Source of the DNA: Monocercomonoides exilis
Taxonomy: Eukaryota > Preaxostyla > Oxymonadida > Polymastigidae
Length of the DNA: 64,000 nt
Assembly: GCA_001643675.2 (NCBI GenBank)
Contig: LSRY02000026.1
Location: forward strand, 186,001 to 250,000
Direction: 5' to 3'
Shown here in pieces: positions 33,196 to 44,872 of the stretch. A program made the translations under genes and the position numbers. Under the pieces are notes generated by a model. That model ran no database searches. It was not told the DNA's origin and saw nothing but the letters and a program-made list of their open reading frames with translations. Numbering within the stretch: the stretch's first letter is position 1; each line of letters begins with the position of its first letter.

Positions 33196-34711
33196 TGTGC
33201 AGAACAAGATCAATAGAAAGAATGATAATGGCTTCTCTTTTAACACAATTGACAATAAAACATTTGCCGTCAACACGATTATTTGTAGACCCGTTTCTGT
33301 TTGCTTCGTCTGTCTTAATCAAAGACAAGTTAATATTGCAGTCTGCAACCGAAAATGCATTTTTTGTTTCTCCGCCGAGAATAACATGCGTCACATCCAT
33401 CGGAGAAACTCTATTCGAACTGACAGATTCAACACACACAATGTTGCTCCGCTGCGCGTTGAATAGCCACATAAAGAAGAGCAATATTCGATTCTGCCTT
33501 CTTCTCTCAAGTTTTCATGAGCGCTTCTTGTCAACGTGTGTCCTCTCCATCTTTCTCATCTTCTCACTCCAATCGTAATCACTTTGCCTTCAAAGATGTT
33601 TTCAGTATCTTTCACCTCATCTTTCGTGTTCTCAATCCCTTCTCTATTCACATCCTGCGTCACTTCTTTTTCTGATTCTCAGTCCGTGCTATCCTTCAGC
33701 ACAACACCTTCCATCATCTCATTCTCCACGCAGCCCATTAGCCCTTCTGCCACCTCGTCCAATCTCCCGCTGCTTCGTCTGCTGGTAACGCGGGCTGCAC
33801 TCACAGCTATTGTCACCGCTATTGTCACCGCTCTTCGCAAGCTAATGGTGAAGAAGAACTTGTTCCACGAAATATCAGCCATTCTCGAGACACACCATGA
33901 CCAGAAACCTTCTTCTTCTCCTTCGATGTTCATTTCTGCCTCTCTTATTCAGCAATTGAAGGTTGTTGGTGCTACATCCTCACAACAAGACACACATTCC
34001 TCTTCTGTTTTATCTTCTTCTGCTGTTCAGCGAACATTAGAGTCTCAGTCAACTTCATTGGTATATTCTATTGAATCGAATATGACAACAAATCCACAGG
34101 AACTGAGTGGATCTTCAAACGCTCCAGCTGATGGAGCTGAAACTACTTCTGTTATCAATGAGATGAATGCATCAGGAACAGCAAGAGGAGGAGAAGAAGA
34201 ACTTTCCTTTCAGATTAAGATAGACCAATTCTCAACTATTCTTCCACATCAGCTGCAGACAAGCGTAACCTCCTCACAATCTCCTCTCTCATATCTTTCG
34301 CAATCTCCCTCTCCTTCTCCCTCTTCTCCGTCATTCACATCAATAAATTCTTTATCCTCAGTTTTCCTCCCTTTTCCTTCGACTCATTCTCTCCCACTTC
34401 AGCGTTGTCAACGAACATCTTCTTCTTTTTCTTTTCTCCCAGCCATCTGGAATAATTCCTAAGAATTTAACGATGCGAAGTCAACTTTCTCGAATTCTTT
34501 CTCATTTTTTAAAGGGATGCTCTTTCATCTTCACCTGCCACTGTCCTCCTTGCTCTGCTTTTGTTACAGCTACCATCTAATTCATCATCGTAGTCATCGT
34601 CATCTTTTTCTTCTTCTGGTCGTATTTCTTCATTTTTTGCATCTTCATAAGTGATGATAACGGAAATAAAAAAGAATGGAATTTATGAAGAAATCTAATT
34701 GGTCAAAAAAT
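33186..34711 (+). pseudogene. Unrecognised Ser-rich protein fragment
   Basis: The first frame gives STRLFVDPFLFASSVLIKDK and RITCVTSIGETLFELTDST, beta-rich in pattern. The frame 33536-34462 is Ser/Thr-rich with a helical stretch (AIVTALRKLMVKKNLFHEIS). A TAA at 34460 reads as Gln. A further frame (DALSSSPATVLLALLLLQLP) passes three TAR codons as Gln and ends KKNGIYEEIQLVKK at a TGA near 34709-34711. This is probably the 3' end of the gene fragments upstream. Confidence 0.3.
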
Positions 34712-34908
34712 GAAAAGAAAATGATTAGTGAACGAAGAGAATGAAGATAAAGAGAAAGAAGAATTTGTTCAAGATAGAATGTATGAATGGAATTTGGATT
34801 TTAAAAATTGAAGAGATTTTTAAAGAAAAAAGGATAATATGGAAAAGGAGAGAAGTTGGAAGAGAAGACTTCAACGAGCTGTTAAAGAACGCAAAAACAG
34901 AGAAATAA

Positions 34909-36060
34909 TCAATTGTTATTTATCTGAATCATTCCGTCTGCAGCTTCTTTTTCATGGGTGTCCTTAAGCACAGATACGAAGAGAGAGGAAGGGCGCTGAG
35001 AGTTGGTGCTCAGGAGAACTCGTCCGTTGTTGAAAATCCACTTATTAAAACCAGGGAACGTGCAGTCTCCTTTTCAAAGAGATGCAGTGTAAAGTACGGC
35101 GGCGTCTGAGCAGATGAGGTTGCTGTGCATGGAGTGGTTATTCCGTATGGCACAGCTATTATTGGTTAGCTGGAAGCTGTAGACGTGAACACAACTTCAA
35201 AGCTTGCCTAGCGAGGCAGAGGTGAAGACGGAATTAACAATGCTGAATGAGCAACCATTAAAACTTGATCTAGAAGAAGAAGAAGAAAAAGAAGAAGTAT
35301 AATGCTATCTGTTTCAATGGAGAGATTTGTTGCGATGAGATGCTCGAGGGAGTATCTGAAGCCATCGTCGAATAGGAGCACAGGCGAGGCAGCACTGAGG
35401 GAGGAGAGGTTGGCGTGGGAGGGGAAGAGGGAGGAAGCGGGGAGAGCACGAATAGCAGGGCAGGTGAGGGGGGAGGGAATGGACAGATATGTTGGAGAGG
35501 AGAATGATCCCAAACAAATAGAAAGCAGAGTGGAGTTGAGTCTGGCAGGCCAGTCGGCTGGGGAAAAGAGGGAGGAAGACACAGCGAGGGATCCGTCGAG
35601 GAGGGAGAAAAGGGAAGAGTGTGCAGATCCAGAGGTTGTTTTCTATTGAGCTGCAGATGAATAACACAGTTGTAGAGAGGGAGGCGCAAGGAGCAGGCAT
35701 GTAGCTGCACTGGCGTGTGGAAAAGCCGGTGTCCTGTTCGACAAATATCTGGTGGGAGCGGTGGAATGCATTGAAGAGGAGGATGTTGATGTCGAGGTCT
35801 GTGTGGGAGAAGTCAACCTCGCAGATGGAGGTGTTTCAAGCGAAAGAATGCTGAGTGAAGCCGAAGGAAAAGAGAGACTTGTTGATTTGGGCGGAGATGG
35901 AGGAGCATCGGAGAAAGAAGTCCTTTCCCGCGAAGGAGTCGTACAAGACAAAGCAGAAGTTGAAGATGCCTTCGGACAAGTGCAGCTACGATTTCTCGCA
36001 GTTGAGGAACACCATTGCAACTCCGCCCTCAGAAGACTCTTCGCTCACGCAACGAATAAA
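34909..36060 (-). pseudogene. Surface beta-helix protein fragment
   Basis: From the 5' side: GGVAMVFLNCEKS, a TAG read as Gln, LHLSEGIFNFCFVLYDSF, GKDFFLRCSSISAQINKSLF, a TGA, NTSICEVDFSHTDLDINILL, then the family CG...PC-type block (IFVEQDTGFSTRQCSYMPAP with CASLST). A shift then leads to SLFSPADWPARLNSTLLSIC (35208-35582) and another to GDCTFPGFNKWIFNNGRVLL, ending at a TGA at 34909-34911. The family call is confident. The internal TGA (about 35845) and frame changes make it a pseudogene, truncated at both ends. Confidence 0.6.
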
Positions 36061-37409
36061 CACAAGCATAATCCTCTTATTATTCTGAGGATACAACGTT
36101 GGTGTTATTGGAGGAGTGAAAAACGATTATTGTTCTTTGATCTGGAGCAGCAAAGCCAACCAAACCAGCCGGAGCAAATGGGCAGATAGCCACGAGGGAA
36201 TTGCAAGGGAGCCAAGAGGAGGAGACTGAGAGGGATTCAAGTTTAGCTGAAGTGGATGCAGAAAAGGATATGATAAGGATGAAGAGGCGAGGGTTCAGTG
36301 GTTCAGAGACACACACACTTCTTCCGCTTCCACAATCGTTTATGAAAAAAGTGTTTGTGGAGTCAGCATGGAAAAAGAGCAGCGCGACAAAAGGAGAGGA
36401 GCATCAGGTGAGGATATCTGGATGAATGATGAGAGACGAGGAAGAAATATGGAGAATCAGAGGAGAAGTGAAGAGAGGAAGATAAAATGAAGGTGTTCGT
36501 TTGATTGAAGCTTTTGAAAGTGTAAAAAGCGAAATTTTACAAATTAATATTCAATTTTTTATTATTTTCTTTGTTATAATTTCTACAACATTGTTTTATC
36601 AATTAATAAAGAGAACTTCTTTTAAGTATTATTTGTTTTTAACTTAAAAAAAAAAAAAAAAAATCACACACAATCAAGAGTTGTTAATCAAAGTTGAAAA
36701 GGAAAACAACAAAAAATTGAACATTGTTTTTTGAAATTACAAAACTGTTTGTATGTTTGTTTCAATTATTCTAAAAGAGTATTTGTCTCAATATAAAAGC
36801 AATAAAAATTTAATATCTAATAATAAACTTGGTACAAATAAAAATCTGTCTCTTAAATAAATTTTCTTCTGAATAATTTGAAACATATGAACACTTTATC
36901 TTTTTCAACATTTGTGTTTTTTAATAATTTTCTTTATTGAAAAAAAAAAAAAATAATAAATCAAAGAATTTCAATGTTCTTTTTACAAAAAACAATCACA
37001 AAAAATTGGTTATAGAAATATAATCTTATTTTTCCAAAGAACAAAAGTGAATAACAAATGAACGATGATTCTAATGTAAATTCGGGGGGAAAAAATAAGG
37101 TAAAAAAACAGAAAATCAACTTATTCTAATATATTCATCAAGGACCGAAAACAGCCTTGATGATGAATAATAGTTAATAGTGTTGTACAACAAAAATATT
37201 TAAAAACAAAAAAAGGAAAAATAGTCAATATAGCTCATTTGATGAAAACAAACAACTATATCAATAAAAATACAAAATAGAAGCATTACTGGTATTACTT
37301 ATGAATAAAATCAAAATAGAAAAAATAAAAATAATTATAATAAGAGTGTCACTTTTCTTTGTCAATATGCATCAACAACAATCACTGACTGCACTCATCC
37401 ATTTATTTT
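36061..37409. other. Gap with a weak open frame, then AT-rich DNA
   Basis: 36080-36316 is open on the minus strand (LESLSVSSSWLPCNSLVAIC) and could be the decayed upstream part of the surface-protein fragment. From 36490 the sequence is AT-rich, with poly-A stretches and no gene. Confidence 0.4.
37136..37162. other. 8-bp hairpin downstream of the 37410 gene
   Basis: CATCAAGG and CCTTGATG are separated by 11 nt. It lies about 250 bp beyond the stop of the minus-strand surface-protein gene and could form in its 3' UTR. Confidence 0.35.
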
Positions 37410-40400
37410 TCAGTTGTTCCGAGATCTTCTCTTCCTGACTACAACAATTGCAATAATCACAACAACCACCACTACCACCACAACCACAATAGGAACAACA
37501 ATAGCAACCACAGTCCCTGCACTCATCTTCTTCTTCTTTTCTGGTTCTGGCTCATCTTTCTTCTCCTTCAGGTATTTCTCATACACATCTTCAGGAGCAG
37601 CCTCTTCATCTGTTGCCCCCACAATCCATCCTTTGTTGTCGTCGTTGTAGTCCTTCGCAAATGCAAAGGCGTCTTTCTGTTGGCTGAACTTATCAAAGTC
37701 TGGAGCAATGATGCACAGTGATGCCACCGATGAATCTTTCCCTTTGTTGTCACCTAACTCAAGTTTGCCTACATCCGGAAGTTTCAAATTGTCAACTGCA
37801 TCTTTCACTTCAATGAGAATAGCTCCTGCCTTTCCACTTGCTGCTTCACACGATTTGAATGAACATTTCTTTTCTCTTCCCATTTCCACTTTCGAACCAT
37901 TATCAACCATCTTGATCAATACACCTGCACACAATCCCTTCGATGATTTCACTCCATTCATGGTCAGCCCTTCTATTCGAACACTCGATGCTTTTTCAAC
38001 TTCATCTTCAATGCTAATAGCTGCTCCATCTGTCACACTCACTTTATTGATCTCAACTGTATCTAATTTGACTGAAGAGGATTTGTTAATAACAAACAGT
38101 GATTCTTGGAAGTTCACTTCATTATCACCCTTGCATTCAACTCCACTCATTATAAGTTCTCCTTCTGTCACATTCACAAGATGGAATTTGGTAATTTCTT
38201 CATCATTTCTGGGTGCATCTGGCTCTGGTCTCACAAATTTGCAGTTCACAATACTCAACTTAGCATCTGCACCCTCTGCAACAATCAATGAGGATGTGTC
38301 AGTGTTTGATTCCTCTGGCTCATCCAATGACAATGGGAACAAGAAGGATATTCCTCTGAACTCAACTTCACTCTTGCATGTGAACAAATGACTTTCTGAT
38401 TTAACATTACAATCGATCTCCACTTCTGTTTCTTTTTCTGTTTCTTCTCCATTTGTTTTGGTTACACCCACAATCGTTGTCAATGAAAATTTCTCAAGTG
38501 TGACAGCTGCAGCTTTGAATGATTCATTCGTTTTGATGATATTGATCTTGAAGTTTTCTCCTCCAACACCCACTCCAAACAATTTGTATGCTGAATCCAG
38601 TTTTTTCTTTGGGTTGTCATAGCTCAATCCATTTTTGGAATCATCTGTTGCTCCTTCACTGACATACACATTTGTTATCGGATCAAAATACACTTCTGTG
38701 AAATCAACTTCAGAGCTATCCTCTGTTCCTTTTGCAACAACAAAGCATTTATTTTCATTTTTCTTGTAGTTGGCTGCAAAGCTTTTCTTCATCGCTATTG
38801 CCATGTCTCTATGAAGGCTGACTGGCACATCTAAATACAATCCTGTGTTCTTTTCAGCATTCGAAGTTGCATCTGAATCTGAAACCTTGCATCCAGTAAA
38901 TTCTAAATTGGTTCCTGTTTCTGGCCATGTCAGTTCATCTGCTTTTGTTATTCCTGTCATTTCCAGACATATTGCTCCTGATTTCCCCTTTGTACATGTG
39001 CAATTTTCAAATGTTGTTTTCCCAGTGTTTCCAATGGAGAATGTGCTTTCTGCATGTTCGCTCTTCACATAAAGTGCTCCACATGTATCTGTTGATGCAT
39101 CTTCAGATTTGCATTCTGTGAATGTGCATGTGTCCAAATTCACTGAAATAGCTGTGTCTGTATTTCCAACAATTTTCATAACAGCACTTCCCTTTGATGT
39201 GATCTTCTTCAGATTCAATGATGTCAATGAAACAGCTGTCACTGCTGTTGTTGTTCCATCAACCAAAAATGGTATTGCTGAAAATGTTACTGGATTATTA
39301 TCATCTTTGCATTCGACCTTGTTCATTGTCAATGTACCTGCACTCACTTTCACAAGATGAGATTTCACTTCTTCCCCTGTGTTTGTTAGCATCCCAAGTG
39401 TATTTGTTTGTGTTGTAAGCTTAAAATCACAAGTGTCAATTGTTAGAGAAACTGATCCATCAGTAGCATGAATCAAGGCATAAGTTCCTTCATTTCCTTC
39501 AGATTGATCTGTTACTTGTCCAGATGCTGATTTGAAATCAAACACCAAATTCTTGAATGTCACTGTTTTTTGACAGGTGAATAAGTCCTTTTCAGATATA
39601 TTGCTACAATCTATCTCAACTTTTGTGTCAGCTTCATTTCCAGTTTCCTCTGCTTCTACCACTCCTTCGATCGTAATTCCTGTCTCTTTTGAGAATGTCA
39701 CAGCATCTGCTTTAAGAACTTCTTGGTTTGATTTTCCTTTTTCTTTTAATATTTTAATAGAAAATTCTCCTGGACCTTTTGATTTATCCAATAAATCATT
39801 AGCTCCTTTTATTGTTGAAAATGGTTTTGTTTTTGTTCCATCTGCTGTGCTATCATCTTCTCCTCCACTTTGAACATATGCCTCATGTGGATCAAAATAT
39901 ATTGCAGTGAAATCAATATCTTCACTTACATTAGCTCCCTTAGCTGCAACAAACCAGTCATTTGTTCCTTTCACATAGTTTTTGGCAAATTTCTCTTTCA
40001 TTGCTTTGGCAATTTCCTTGAACTTTTCACTTTTCACATCAAGATACAAAAATGTCTGTTTATCTGAACCAGCTTTGCACCCACTAACTGTCAATTTATC
40101 TTCCTCAGACCATGTCAGTTTTTCTGCACTATCAATTTTTGTCATCTTCAGATATATCCCACCTGATTTCCCATTGGCACATTCACATGATGTAAATGTT
40201 GTTGTTGCATTTGAAATTCGTGAACTTTCTCCTATATTAAATGTGCTATCTGATTGATCACTTTCAACATACAATGCTCCACTTGTGGCATTAGATGCTT
40301 CTGTTGATATGCAATTGGCAAATGTACACCCATGGACATTCACTTCAATCTTAGTATCACTATTGTTTCCCCCAATCTTCACCACTGCACTTGCACTCGA

Positions 40401-41156
40401 CTCTATGTTATTCAATGTCGATGCAATCAATGTCACTTTTGTTGCTTTGTCAAACAAAAACGGAGTGGTTGAAAACTTAGCAGTGTTGTTATCATCACTG
40501 AAAGATACTGCCTCCATGTTGAATTCACCTTCATCCACTTTCACCAGATGAATATTGGCTGTTTCTGTTTCTGTTGGACGAACAAATTGGCAAGTGCTAA
40601 TTGTCAGATTAGGTGAGAGTGGAGATGATTTTGTTGTCTTGAATGAAAGATCAGACAACACTTGAGTTGATCCCCCTGAATTTGCAACCAATCGAATAAT
40701 AGCCAACGTGTTGTCATCATTAGATGCATTTCCAAGTGACACTGGATATATAAACTTCAGATACTTGAATGTCACATTTTGCTTACAAGTGAACAGATCC
40801 GTGTTAGTATCACTATTACCATTACCCTCAGTAAGATATGTGCAGTTTATTTCCACTAACTCAGGAGTCCCATTTGCACCTTCATTTTGTTTTCCTTGGA
40901 TCATTAATGGTTTATCTTTATCAAATTCATTCACTCCTGCAATTAATGCAGATGTATTATTTTCTTGCTTGATAATTGTAATGTTCAATTGTTCTGCATT
41001 TTCATCATTAAGCTTTGTCAATGCCTCACTAATCTTTCCAACAGGTTTAGTTTCAGTTCCATCTCCACCAGTTGCTCCACTTTTAACGAACACTTCTTTT
41101 ACATTTTCAGAATATATGGAAAGCACAACTTGTAAAAATACAAATGTCAAAAACAT
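37410..41156 (-). CDS. Large type I surface beta-helix protein, intact
   Basis: 1248 residues from the ATG at 41154-41156 to a TGA at 37410-37412. I chose this ATG because a clean signal peptide (MFLTFVFLQVVLSIYS) starts there; the upstream codons are open but not signal-like. Three repeats of about 400 residues begin with VFVKSGATGG (about residue 22), AYVQSGGEDD (about 424) and VYVSEGATDD (about 827). Each has LFTCK-type Cys sites, GTPF-like strands, TFxxCxC(x)nGKSGaI turns and a closing DFTxxYFDP block. The C-terminus is a Lys/Glu/Pro stalk, a single Val/Ile-rich membrane helix (about residues 1213-1238) and a short basic RKRRSRNN tail. It has no TAR codon and no frame break, so it is the best candidate for an expressed surface adhesin here. 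Function is inferred from architecture only. Confidence 0.9.
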   Translation of the reverse strand: MFLTFVFLQVVLSIYSENVKEVFVKSGATGGDGTETKPVGKISEALTKLNDENAEQLNITIIKQENNTSALIAGVNEFDKDKPLMIQGKQNEGANGTPELVEINCTYLTEGNGNSDTNTDLFTCKQNVTFKYLKFIYPVSLGNASNDDNTLAIIRLVANSGGSTQVLSDLSFKTTKSSPLSPNLTISTCQFVRPTETETANIHLVKVDEGEFNMEAVSFSDDNNTAKFSTTPFLFDKATKVTLIASTLNNIESSASAVVKIGGNNSDTKIEVNVHGCTFANCISTEASNATSGALYVESDQSDSTFNIGESSRISNATTTFTSCECANGKSGGIYLKMTKIDSAEKLTWSEEDKLTVSGCKAGSDKQTFLYLDVKSEKFKEIAKAMKEKFAKNYVKGTNDWFVAAKGANVSEDIDFTAIYFDPHEAYVQSGGEDDSTADGTKTKPFSTIKGANDLLDKSKGPGEFSIKILKEKGKSNQEVLKADAVTFSKETGITIEGVVEAEETGNEADTKVEIDCSNISEKDLFTCQKTVTFKNLVFDFKSASGQVTDQSEGNEGTYALIHATDGSVSLTIDTCDFKLTTQTNTLGMLTNTGEEVKSHLVKVSAGTLTMNKVECKDDNNPVTFSAIPFLVDGTTTAVTAVSLTSLNLKKITSKGSAVMKIVGNTDTAISVNLDTCTFTECKSEDASTDTCGALYVKSEHAESTFSIGNTGKTTFENCTCTKGKSGAICLEMTGITKADELTWPETGTNLEFTGCKVSDSDATSNAEKNTGLYLDVPVSLHRDMAIAMKKSFAANYKKNENKCFVVAKGTEDSSEVDFTEVYFDPITNVYVSEGATDDSKNGLSYDNPKKKLDSAYKLFGVGVGGENFKINIIKTNESFKAAAVTLEKFSLTTIVGVTKTNGEETEKETEVEIDCNVKSESHLFTCKSEVEFRGISFLFPLSLDEPEESNTDTSSLIVAEGADAKLSIVNCKFVRPEPDAPRNDEEITKFHLVNVTEGELIMSGVECKGDNEVNFQESLFVINKSSSVKLDTVEINKVSVTDGAAISIEDEVEKASSVRIEGLTMNGVKSSKGLCAGVLIKMVDNGSKVEMGREKKCSFKSCEAASGKAGAILIEVKDAVDNLKLPDVGKLELGDNKGKDSSVASLCIIAPDFDKFSQQKDAFAFAKDYNDDNKGWIVGATDEEAAPEDVYEKYLKEKKDEPEPEKKKKMSAGTVVAIVVPIVVVVVVVVVVIIAIVVVRKRRSRNN

Positions 41157-41905
41157 TTTCAATTGATGTTCTTTTCTCAATTCAATCAAAGATCTACAGA
41201 CACATTAATCGTACAATTGTTGTTGTAATTTATGGTTTGAAACATACTTTGTATTTTTTGGTATTTTTTCGAATTATTGAAAATTTTCATATTTCATTGG
41301 AAAGAGTGTATTCATAAATATTACTCATAGAAAATTCCTTTTTAAATTATTGATAATCAATAAAAGTCATTGTTTCATTTTTTCACTGATTATTATTTGT
41401 AGAGATTGGTTCACATTCAAAATACTGGACTTGACATGTCTAATAATGTGTGAATTTTTCAAACAAAATTATTTTTCAGAAAGTGTTTCTGATTCTTGTG
41501 AGTTTTCCTATTATCTGTGCTTTTGATATGAAATGAATAAGGACAAATTGTGAAAATAAATGAAACAAACATTGAGTTGGAAGGGTTAATAATGTTTAAT
41601 TGATAACATTTTTGTGAGACTGAGTTCACATGAAAAATAAAGAAACAGAATAAATATGATTTGTTTTTCTGGGTATGTGTCAATTAAATAAAGGGTATAA
41701 CAATTGTCATAAGTATATTTCGAATTAATACTACACCATTTTTGTTGACATTCAAATGGTGCAGTTTTTAATGGATAAAAAAAAATACATTCCATTAGTT
41801 GTTTTCAATAATGTTCTTCATTTATTGAATTCATGATTCAACATACTTCCATACAACAACCAGTGATGATTTTTCTATCATTGAGCACAATCACATGTTG
41901 AATCA
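41157..41905. other. Intergenic, includes the upstream region of the 37410-41156 gene
   Basis: AT-rich. Two small minus-strand open frames (41459-41683, 41586-41795) have no support. No promoter motif that I can defend. Confidence 0.4.
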
Positions 41906-42352
41906 TTGACAAAAGCATACAAATCTTCTCGTTTGTTTAACATTGTGATTAGTTTTTGCAATTATGTTTTATTATTTTTCACTTTTCATATACTTCTTTT
42001 TGAAGAAAATGAAAGCTTAAATTCAACTGATCGGACAAGTGGAAGTGTCAAAGAAACGAAAAGTTCCCCTGCAAAATATCATTCTCCATCTTCGTCAAAA
42101 CGTAATTATCTTTCTGCACATGCAAGAGATTTATTTTTAGCGCGACAAGAAGCGCATTTAGAACAAATTAAGCAAAATCGAGAAAGAATGAAAATTAAAA
42201 TGGAAGAGAAAGAGAGGAGAGAAGGAAGGAGAAGGAAGAGAAGAAAAAGGAGGAAGAGGAAGAGGTTTTATACGTTTCCATTTGACGCACCTATTTTTGG
42301 AGTAATTTCCACAATTTTAATAATGTATAAATTTTTGTTTAAAACATAATGA
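41906..42352 (+). CDS. Small basic coiled-coil protein, 5' end uncertain
   Basis: The convincing part begins EENESLNSTDRTSGSVKETK and continues YLSAHARDLFLARQEAHLEQ, IKQNRERMKIKMEEKERREG, then a run of Arg/Lys, and ends near FGVISTILIMYKFLFKT. A TAA then TGA follow, so under the inferred code one Gln is added. The hydrophobic first 35 residues lack an ATG and look intronic; TTTTTGAAG at about 42005 could be an acceptor. The highly basic helical region suggests RNA or nucleolar binding, but the family is unknown. Confidence 0.4.
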
Positions 42353-43641
42353 AGTATTAATTCCGATATAGTTACATAAAGTTTACATAAAAATGATGTT
42401 AATTTTTCATGATAATAATAACATAATGGATGAAAATAAAATGAAACATATTGATTTAAATAAAGAAAGTTAATTTAAGTAAGAAACATTTATTTCAAAT
42501 ACAAGCAGTTCATTCGAATAAACACGGTTTATTTGAGAACTGAGCCCTTTATTTGAGTTATTTATTATTGAGGGATATACGATCAAAAAGAGAATAACAA
42601 TATCAAATATCTTGATGATTAATAGATGTTTAAAATGAGAATTGTTCCTTATAATAACAATTTGTATTCATTTCATGTTATATTTTGTTGAAATTCTTTG
42701 AAAATAGAAGAGTGAACGGAAAAATAAAATTTATTGAATTGTGAAAAAGAGTTTAATACTATTAGCAAAGGATTTCTAAAGAAAATATTACTCATTGATA
42801 GATCAAAACATATGACGAACAACTGGTTTAAATTTGTATTCAAAAGTGCATGTGCTTCCATAAAGGACAAAAATAGATTTGACAATAATTAAGCAGTTTA
42901 ACAGAAATGGAAACAATAAAAATTGAAGTGCTGGATTGAATATCACTGCTGCATCTTCCAAGATGAGCATCATCAAATACGATTCGCTTTTCATCAATAA
43001 TCACATGTCAGCAACAAAAACGCTTCAAATTGGTTTCCTTTCCCATCGAATCAGCAAAGTTAACTATCCATTCAACAATCGTTCCTCTGTTCCTTCAGCA
43101 AAATGTATCTCGTTCATTCCCTCTTCCCTCTTCCCTCGTTGCTCTTCCCCTCTTCTTCCATTCATCCAGTCCTCTCTCACAGCACACTTTCACCCAGAAT
43201 TGTGTGAAAGTGAGTGTGGATGAAATTGCACCGAAGAAATTGAACTGATCGACAAATGCCCTCATTTCCATTCGCCTTTCTGTTTCTTCCTTTTTGTTAT
43301 CGAATTGTTCTCATTGTTCTTCATCCATTCTTTCATTTCCCTTGCTGCTCTTTGAACCATCCTTTTCCTTTTTCCAATGCCTCCCAATCTGTTCATTTTC
43401 CATGGCAGCTCAGTAACCAAATCCTGTTATTTCTTAATAGAATACAGTTCTTCCCTTTGCAAAAAAAAAAAGATAAAAAAATCGATTAATCATGCAAACA
43501 AACAAACAAACCTTCAAACATCATCAATTTGAATGTCTCTTCACCCATTTTCCCCTTTCCATTGCAAATATCAAATGAATGTTTCATCCCATCTTCATTT
43601 CTTCATTTCACATTTCAACAAACAATTATGTTATTTTGAAA
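42353..43641. other. Gap with TTATTYGAA-type repeats, no gene
   Basis: The first part holds a cluster of TTTATTTGAG / TTCGAATAAA motifs (42458-42560). A plus-strand frame at 43030-43248 is open but unsupported. Confidence 0.4.
42458..42560. repeat. Cluster of TTATTYGAA motifs
   Basis: TTATTTCAAAT, TCGAATAA, TTTATTTGAG and TTTATTTGAG recur about every 20 nt. A related cluster lies at 45130-45425. Confidence 0.5.
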
Positions 43642-43896
43642 ATGATTATTTATCAAAACTTCGAAATGGAGCAAAACAATTTTAAAAAAAGGAAAAAGAA
43701 GAACAAAATCACACAAAAAAGGATAAACATTTTTGAATCAAAAAATAATCAACAGGCAATTTCAATCAGATTTTCCAAATATTTAGAGAAGAAGAAGAAT
43801 GATGATGTTGTTGTTGAAGATGGCTTCATGTTTCAAAAACTGCTGCAATCAAATAGAGCCTATGATGGCAGGGGAAGGATATTCATCATTGATTGA
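43642..43896 (+). CDS. Small Lys-rich hypothetical protein
   Basis: 84 residues from an ATG at 43642 to a TGA at 43894-43896. It begins MIIYQNFEMEQNNFKKRKKK, then SIRFSKYLEKKKNDDVVVED and ends YDGRGRIFIID. The RIFI ending resembles GRIFITQKEGKY in the orphan gene at 50115-50600, so these may be parts of one family. No known domain. Confidence 0.3.
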   Translation: MIIYQNFEMEQNNFKKRKKKNKITQKRINIFESKNNQQAISIRFSKYLEKKKNDDVVVEDGFMFQKLLQSNRAYDGRGRIFIID

Positions 43897-44872
43897 ATGG
43901 CAAATGGCAGTCTTATTGTCATTTCACATCGTTTCTTTGGAATAGTTTCGCTATAAAGGCTGAAATAGGTGGTAAGACAATGAATATGGTGAAGAAATAT
44001 GCAGAATTTATTTGTGGTACAACAATAATATGCTTGGTCGAAAATCATGTTCTGAGGCTCCAACAACGCTTCTCTGGAGTGAACGGAGAATAACTCAAAA
44101 GGATCAACGAAGAATCATCAAGAACCTATCTGCAAAAATACTTGCGAAAAGCTTCATCAGCTCAATCCATGATACGAATTATTGCATTTCGCTCATATGT
44201 GAGGACAAACAAATTGCTCTGTGCAAGTCAATGGAGAAATTGTGACAAGCAACCAAAAAATCGTCATTGGCACAAGTCGGCAAAGGCTTCGAAGAGAAAA
44301 TATCGGATATACGCTTGATCATGTAACGATGCTCCGAGTATTCTCACTCCACGTGATTTGTGAGGGATTCAGTTCTGCAATGTTTTGTAAAAAAAAAAAA
44401 TAAAATGAAATACAGCATCGGTTGTTGTCCAAAAAAAATAGTGCATGAAATCCATGTGGCAGAATTCATGTTTGGCGATATGCAACCAGTATTTCGAGCA
44501 ATCGCACTCAATCTTGAGTGTTCATGAAAACACTCGTTTCTTGTCGTTTCCCCTCCTTTCATCCAAAATACAAATTGGAAAGATTCGCTGAAGCTGCTCA
44601 TGCGCCAGACTCTGTTGGTGGACGCCCAGTAACTGCGAGTGTCTGTTTGTGGAACAACTGCGGGAACAATGAGAATGAGGAAAGTTAGTGATTTCGATGC
44701 AAAACTGTTCATTGTTCGTTCCAAAGAAGACATGGCATTTTCGATAATGAAGCAGCTGGCAAGCCTCTCCATTCTGCTCGCAATATCACATCATTTTTCA
44801 TTTGAAACTTGTTATTACGAAAAAAAAGGAAAAATCAATGATTTGGATTTTAATTTGCAACTTATGCAGTGA
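43893..44872 (+). pseudogene. Unrecognised decayed coding region
   Basis: Fragments change frame and include TAR and TGA codons: KTMNMVKKYAEFICGTTIIC, IIKNLSAKILAKSFISSIHD, VHEIHVAEFMFGDMQPVFRA, and finally DFDAKLFIVRSKEDMAFSIM to a TGA near 44870. I do not recognise the family. EFICGTT faintly recalls the activation segment of a protein kinase, which is too weak to call. Confidence 0.25.

Noticed and set aside
35302-36189. Plus-strand Glu/Gly-rich ORFs at 35302-35649 and 35752-36189
   Set aside because: The opposite strand encodes clear surface-family motifs. The plus-strand frames are their shadows.
44012-44060. Protein kinase activation segment (EFICGTT)
   Set aside because: Too short a match, and no DFG, HRD or APE motif nearby in frame.
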